From CAUZFZ01 sp963579025 (GTDB taxonomy: Bacteria > Planctomycetota > Planctomycetia > Planctomycetales > Planctomycetaceae), in assembly GCA_963579025.1 (NCBI GenBank), contig CAUZFZ010000024.1:1-64000 (forward strand): a stretch of 64,000 nucleotides of DNA, given 5' to 3'. The position numbers and the translations under genes were made by a program. Position 1 is the first letter of the stretch; every line of letters begins with the position of its first letter. The notes under the pieces are model-generated. The model was not told the DNA's origin, ran no database searches, and saw only the letters and a list, made by a program, of their open reading frames with translations. This document shows positions 56,128-64,000 of this stretch, one piece after another.

Positions 56128-56868
56128 CTACCCCCGCCTCGACACTAGCACGAAATCGAGCTGATCATTCTCGAAATAGAACAGTAGTTCTAAGTCACTG
56201 CGGTCATAACGTATCCACTCGGGGATACGACTGCCGTACAATGTGACACCGCCACCTTCGCAGTCCGGGTCTCCCAGAGCATTCATGACTTCCTGGCGTG
56301 TGGATGTACAAGTAATCCCGCTGATTCCTGAGTTGGCCAGAATCGGGATAGCAATGGCGGCTGGAACTGCGCCCCTTGCACCTGACAAATCGCCAATGGT
56401 GAGTCCGTCGGGGACGCGTTCAGGACCAGTCGTGTCGAATGACACAACAAAACCCTGCTTGACGATTTCATTTATCTGCATTCGAAAGTCACCGTAGCTG
56501 CGCCAGTCGGCAGCGTAGAAGTGCTGCTCGAATGCAAGTTTCTTAAGGACAGGCTCGATTCCGTCCCAGGCACGGCGAATCTCATTGGGGTCGAACTTTA
56601 TTCGATGGGTCACCAAGTCGATGAAGGAACTTGCTGCAATGGAATCCTCGCTGGCAGCGTCCGACATCAGGTAGTCAATGTAGGCATTACTGTAGTAGCG
56701 AAACACACGGCAGGGCATTACCGAGAAGTCTTCGATCCAACACATCGCGTCCCGTTCGAACAATTTCCTGGCCTCACTGAGTGTGAGCCCGAAAAAGTTC
56801 GTATACGCCCAAGGCGTGTCAATGTTCCACGGTTCGCTTCGCCAGTCCTCTTCGGTTGGCACGCACAT
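56128..56868 (-). CDS. Unknown cytoplasmic protein
   Basis: A 246-residue protein without recognised domains. Noteworthy segments are WAYTNFFGLTLSEARKLFER, CWIEDFSVMPCRVFRYYSNA and the Gly-rich DPDCEGGGVTLYGSRIPEWI. The ATG at 56868 follows GGAGTCACC at good spacing; a TTG at 56922 would add 18 residues. It starts 60 bases after the stop of the large DUF1080 fusion gene and is convergent with cysE. Base composition looks closer to the 9-17 kb block than to its neighbours (one 60-base line counted at 56461 is 30/60 G+C). Function cannot be inferred. Confidence 0.6.
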   Translation of the reverse strand: MCVPTEEDWRSEPWNIDTPWAYTNFFGLTLSEARKLFERDAMCWIEDFSVMPCRVFRYYSNAYIDYLMSDAASEDSIAASSFIDLVTHRIKFDPNEIRRAWDGIEPVLKKLAFEQHFYAADWRSYGDFRMQINEIVKQGFVVSFDTTGPERVPDGLTIGDLSGARGAVPAAIAIPILANSGISGITCTSTRQEVMNALGDPDCEGGGVTLYGSRIPEWIRYDRSDLELLFYFENDQLDFVLVSRRG

Positions 56869-56927
56869 CGTGGTGACTCCAGAAGAACGGAAACGGTGAT
56901 TCCCCCACCACTCATCAGACAACCGTT

Positions 56928-60713
<3,786 letters not shown>

Positions 60714-60865
60714 AGTTGTGCTCCAATCAATCAGGAAGTCATGCGCACGCATGGCGTGTTTGTTGTGGACCAGTTGCAGAATTCGGCCCCGAAAACTCGT
60801 TGCGGCGCCGACAAAACAACCAGCCGTTGGCTGCGCCCATCACCGTGGTCTGGCTCAGGCCATTC

Positions 60866-60999
60866 TAGTGCTTTGTCATGGTGGAAACTTAGGGTTGGGT
60901 GGCTGGGGTCGAGCGAAGCGAGCCCCCAGCGTTGTCGGACTGGGGGCTCACTTCGTTCGACCCCAGCCACCCTGACTTTTGACTCTGACAACGCACTTA
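60866..60999. mobile_element. Palindromic MITE-like element ending at the ruvB stop
   Basis: Outer arms TAGTGCTTTGTCATGGTGG and the imperfect complement of TGACAACGCACTTA flank inner arms GGGTGGCTGGGGTCGAGCGA...AGCCCCCAG (60897-60929) and their complement (60940-60972). CTAG lies at the left end and TTAG at the right end, consistent with TA duplication. The right end supplies the TAA stop of ruvB. Confidence 0.72.
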
Positions 61000-62067
61000 G
61001 AACAGTGTCGCCTGCCCTGAGGAGTTGTCGTCAGGTTTTGACATGCCCAGGTGTTCGAAGCCGGTTGCGGTGATTGTCCGTCCGCGCGGCGTGCGTTGGA
61101 TCAGGCCCAGTCGCAGTAAGAACGGTTCGATCTCGTCTTCCAGCGTGTCGACCGGGATGTTCAGGCTGTGAGCCATCGCCTGGACTCCGGCTGGCCCTCC
61201 TGCGAAGACTCGGACGATTGTCTCGAGATATCTGCGATCAAGCTGCTCCAGACCCAGATGGTCCACTTCCTGCATCTTCAAAGCGAGGTTGGCCACTTCA
61301 AGCGTGATGTGTCCGGACGCTTTGACCATGGCATAGTCGCGCACCCAGCTCAGCAGATTGTTCGCGATCCGCGGCGTGCTGCGGGCTCGTCGAGCGAGTT
61401 CGATGGCGGATTCCGCGTCAATCGTCGTTTTGAATTTGGACGCATTTCGCTCCACGATTTCAGTCAGCTCTTCGACGCTGTAGTAATCGACGTGCAGCCT
61501 GTTGACGAATCGGTCGCGCAGTGGAGCTGTCAACATGCCACTGCGTGTCGTTGCACCGATCACTGTAAAAGGTTCGATCTGCATGTTGATCGTGCGGGCA
61601 CTCATCCCTTCGCCCAGCGTGATGTCGACGCGGAAATCCTCCATCACGGGGTATAGGAACTCTTCGACCGCTGGCGACATGCGGTGGATTTCATCGATGA
61701 ACAGGACCGACCCGCGCGATGCGTTCGTCAGGTGCGGCAGCAGATCCTTGGGAGCCGCCAGCAGTGGACCCGATGTGATCAGGCACTCGGTGCCCAGCTC
61801 ACGCGGCAGGACTGTGGCGAATGTCGTTTTGCCCAGCCCGGGAGGGCCGTCGAGTAGCAGGTGCCCGAGCGGTTCACTGCGCATCCGGGCGGCGTCGACC
61901 ATGATCTGCAGTCGTTCGACCACTTTACGCTGGCCGACGATGTCACACAGACGCTGTGGACGGAGCTGTTCGTCGTGCTGCGAATCGTTCAGTGTCGACG
62001 GAGAATCCTGACCAGGCTGCCGAACATCCTCTTCGGGATCGCCTTCGAAGATTTTCTCGCGTGCCAT
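60997..62067 (-). CDS. ruvB: Holliday junction branch migration helicase RuvB
   Basis: The AAA+ motor that drives branch migration together with RuvA, in recombination and repair. The 356-residue protein (family length about 340) has Walker A DGPPGLGKTT at 73-82, Walker B FIDEIHRM, sensor 1 in IGATTRSGMLTAPLRDRF, and the C-terminal winged helix that contacts DNA (GLIQRTPRGRTITATGFEHL). The start at 62067 follows GGAAGGATC; a 25-residue acidic N-terminal stretch precedes the core. No ruvA or ruvC is adjacent. Confidence 0.97.
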   Translation of the reverse strand: MAREKIFEGDPEEDVRQPGQDSPSTLNDSQHDEQLRPQRLCDIVGQRKVVERLQIMVDAARMRSEPLGHLLLDGPPGLGKTTFATVLPRELGTECLITSGPLLAAPKDLLPHLTNASRGSVLFIDEIHRMSPAVEEFLYPVMEDFRVDITLGEGMSARTINMQIEPFTVIGATTRSGMLTAPLRDRFVNRLHVDYYSVEELTEIVERNASKFKTTIDAESAIELARRARSTPRIANNLLSWVRDYAMVKASGHITLEVANLALKMQEVDHLGLEQLDRRYLETIVRVFAGGPAGVQAMAHSLNIPVDTLEDEIEPFLLRLGLIQRTPRGRTITATGFEHLGMSKPDDNSSGQATLF

Positions 62068-62226
62068 CCCTCGATCCTTCCGTCCCGACACGGTCTTCGC
62101 GAAAAGGTGAATGGCTGATGAAAAGTCACCTGCAGCCGCGGTCATCAGACCGTGGGTTCGGAGTCATTCCCGCCGTCTGACGACGGTAGCTACTGGTGAC
62201 GCACCCGGTGCGATCGTGTTGCCTGA

Positions 62227-64000
62227 TTACGGCTCGTCTTTCGATTCCGTGCGAGCGTCGCCGTCCTTCGGCTTGTGAATTTCCAGCTTGTCTTTGATCT
62301 GCTTGACGAGCTTCGCGTCCGGTGTCGGCTGTTCTTCAGCCAGCTTCAGGGCGTTCGTCCATGCCGCGCGGGCCTCGGCCACGTCCTTGAGTTTGTGATG
62401 GCAGTCGCCCAAGTGATCCCAGATCGTCGGGTCGTCTCCGTTTTCCAGGTCAGTAGCCTTCTTCAACCACTTCGCCCCTTCTTTCGCTTCACCCAGCTTG
62501 AACAGCACCCAGCCCAGGCTGTCGAGGTAGGCCGGATTATCGGGCTCAGCCGCGACGGCCTTTTCGATCATGGTCTTTGCCTTCTCCAGGTTCTTGCCCT
62601 GATCGGCATACAGATATCCCAGGTCGTTGTTGACTCCGACATCGTCCGGATTCTCCGCGAGGAATTTTTCCAGAATCTCCTCGCCTTTGCGGATCTTGCC
62701 AATCTGGACGTAGATCGCCGACAGACTGAACTTGGCCTGCCGGGCCAGTTCGACATTCGGGTACTTTTCGAGGAAAGCCACATAGCGTTCGACCGCTTCT
62801 TCATAGCGGTGCGCGTGGTAATAGATCCATGACTGCCGAAACTCCAGAGCCGCCTTACCCTGGGCGTTGAACGAGCCGTCCTTAATCGCCAGACCGATCG
62901 ATTCGAGAGCTTTGTCTGTCTCGCCGGTCAGCTCCAGCGCCAGCGCCCGGTAGTACCAGTACAGCGGACGCGAGGCCGCCAGCAAAGGATGGTCGATCGC
63001 TTCCTGATAGACGCCAGCAGCATCTGCGTAGCGTTCCGCACCCATTAGCATTTGCGTGTGGAGTTGAAAAACAGCGGCGGCCTGCGAGGGGTTCGCCTGG
63101 ACTGCCAGCCGGAAGAATTCGGTCGCCGTGTCGATCTGGTCCGACCGGTGTGCCAGCACGGCCAGCAACAGGACCTGTGAATAGTCGTCTGCACCTGCAC
63201 CGTCTTTCGTCCGCATCCGCCCCAGTTCAGTCAGCTCGGCAAGCAGTTCGGGGTCACCTTCGATGGCCGCCAGTTCGGTCTCCAGTTCCGGTACCAGATT
63301 GGCCAGCTCGTCTCCCTGAGCCAGCATCCGCGGTAGATTTTCGATACGGGAAAGATTGTCGAGCAACTCGTCAGCCTTACCCTGCTGCCGGAAAATGCGT
63401 GCCAGGCCGAGATAGGCACGAGGACTTGGGCTGTCCTCGATCGACGCACGAAAGATCTTCTCGGCTTCGTCTAGCTGCTTGTTGTCGATGTAGGCTTCGG
63501 CCAGATAGTTCTGGAGATTGCCGTTTCGCGGATTGTCCTTTGCCAGCTTTTTCAGGCGGCTCAGCAGGCTGTCGCTTTTGTCCAGCTTCACGAGCACCCG
63601 ACGGAGCAAGGCAAACGGACCGGCTCCACTGTCGAGGTTGGCCTCGAAGAATGTCTCCAACTGTTCCAGCGTTTCGTCGTATTCTTCCTGCTGAAAATGG
63701 AGTTGGGCCAGCAGGTAATTCACCGCAGCGGGACGACCGTTGTTTTCTTCAGCGGCCCGTTCCAGAGCGGCCTTCGCCCGTGCGTGCCGCTTGGCCCGCA
63801 TCAGCACCGTACCGATTTGCTCAAACGACGTGCTGCGATGCTTCTGCAGTTCGTCACGTGTGCGGCGGTCGAGTCCGAACTTTGCGGGATTCAGCAGTGC
63901 CGTCAGTACCACGTCGTAACAGTCGGCGGCTTTCTCGATCTCCTGCAGGCCGGAGTAGATGATTCCCAGGTCGCGATTGATGAGCACGAAGAAGCCCGTG
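62227..64000 (-). CDS. TPR-repeat protein, N-terminus beyond the window edge
   Basis: At least 590 residues remain open to the window edge, and the codons after 63987 (TGFF before VLINRDLG) continue the reading frame, so the true start lies outside. The protein is made of about 12-14 tetratricopeptide repeats (LNPAKFGLDR, LAEAYIDNKQLDEAEKIFRA, LDSLGWVLFKLGEAKEGAKW) with the usual W/G/Y/A/P pattern, ending in a charged tail. TPR arrays serve as interaction platforms. Co-directional with ruvB, 159 bases upstream. Confidence 0.8.
   Translation of the reverse strand, partial: TGFFVLINRDLGIIYSGLQEIEKAADCYDVVLTALLNPAKFGLDRRTRDELQKHRSTSFEQIGTVLMRAKRHARAKAALERAAEENNGRPAAVNYLLAQLHFQQEEYDETLEQLETFFEANLDSGAGPFALLRRVLVKLDKSDSLLSRLKKLAKDNPRNGNLQNYLAEAYIDNKQLDEAEKIFRASIEDSPSPRAYLGLARIFRQQGKADELLDNLSRIENLPRMLAQGDELANLVPELETELAAIEGDPELLAELTELGRMRTKDGAGADDYSQVLLLAVLAHRSDQIDTATEFFRLAVQANPSQAAAVFQLHTQMLMGAERYADAAGVYQEAIDHPLLAASRPLYWYYRALALELTGETDKALESIGLAIKDGSFNAQGKAALEFRQSWIYYHAHRYEEAVERYVAFLEKYPNVELARQAKFSLSAIYVQIGKIRKGEEILEKFLAENPDDVGVNNDLGYLYADQGKNLEKAKTMIEKAVAAEPDNPAYLDSLGWVLFKLGEAKEGAKWLKKATDLENGDDPTIWDHLGDCHHKLKDVAEARAAWTNALKLAEEQPTPDAKLVKQIKDKLEIHKPKDGDARTESKDEP

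Overview
The window looks like chromosomal DNA of a GC-rich planctomycete (Planctomycetaceae-like). The main evidence is two PSCyt1/DUF1549/DUF1553 plus DUF1501 gene pairs, a DUF1080 / propeller / cytochrome c fusion, an ECF sigma factor overlapping a Ser/Thr kinase, DUF1573 and NPCBM secreted proteins, and many palindromic intergenic repeats. The genus cannot be fixed from the sequence alone. I saw no rRNA, tRNA or CRISPR array.

Layout. 0-8 kb: an edge-truncated RluA-type pseudouridine synthase, hflK-hflC, a creatininase-family hydrolase, an LRR/coiled-coil exported protein, and a DUF1501 + cytochrome/DUF1549/DUF1553 pair. 8-17.7 kb: an AT-richer accessory block with an IS21 istB remnant and a six-gene leftward unit: ECF sigma factor, Ser/Thr kinase with TPRs, zinc-ribbon/WG-repeat protein, two unknown proteins and a multi-zinc-ribbon protein. 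17.7-23.3 kb: exported aldose epimerase, two tandem paralogous small membrane proteins, and a tightly overlapping unit of purine nucleoside phosphorylase, MnmE-like GTPase and MutY. 23.3-35.8 kb: an RND efflux locus (His-rich outer-membrane protein and TolC-type channel divergent from adaptor and permease), then two outer-membrane barrels. 35.9-39 kb: a leftward unit of sugar-type dehydrogenase, Tat-exported polysaccharide deacetylase and class IV aminotransferase. 39-45 kb: a membrane spermidine-synthase-like protein and a 752-residue coiled-coil protein. 45.4-56 kb: a rightward series of DUF1573, a secreted unknown, NPCBM, PSCyt/DUF1549/DUF1553, DUF1501, a PQQ-repeat protein and cysE. 56-64 kb: an unknown protein, a DUF1080-propeller-cytochrome fusion, ruvB and an edge-truncated TPR protein.

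The exported oxidative and carbohydrate-related proteins (PSCyt/DUF1501 pairs, NPCBM, DUF1080 fusion, PQQ protein) fit the planctomycete theme of handling complex polysaccharides outside the cytoplasm. The ECF/kinase unit is the best candidate for an undescribed system: a cytoplasmic kinase and sigma factor translationally linked to zinc-ribbon and WG-repeat proteins, a secreted protein, and a short coding module found twice in the locus. A second layer is the repeats. At least seven palindromic families sit between genes. Three of them are flanked by TA inside a YTAR site and run to the stop codon of a neighbouring leftward gene, which suggests IS630/mariner-type miniature elements.
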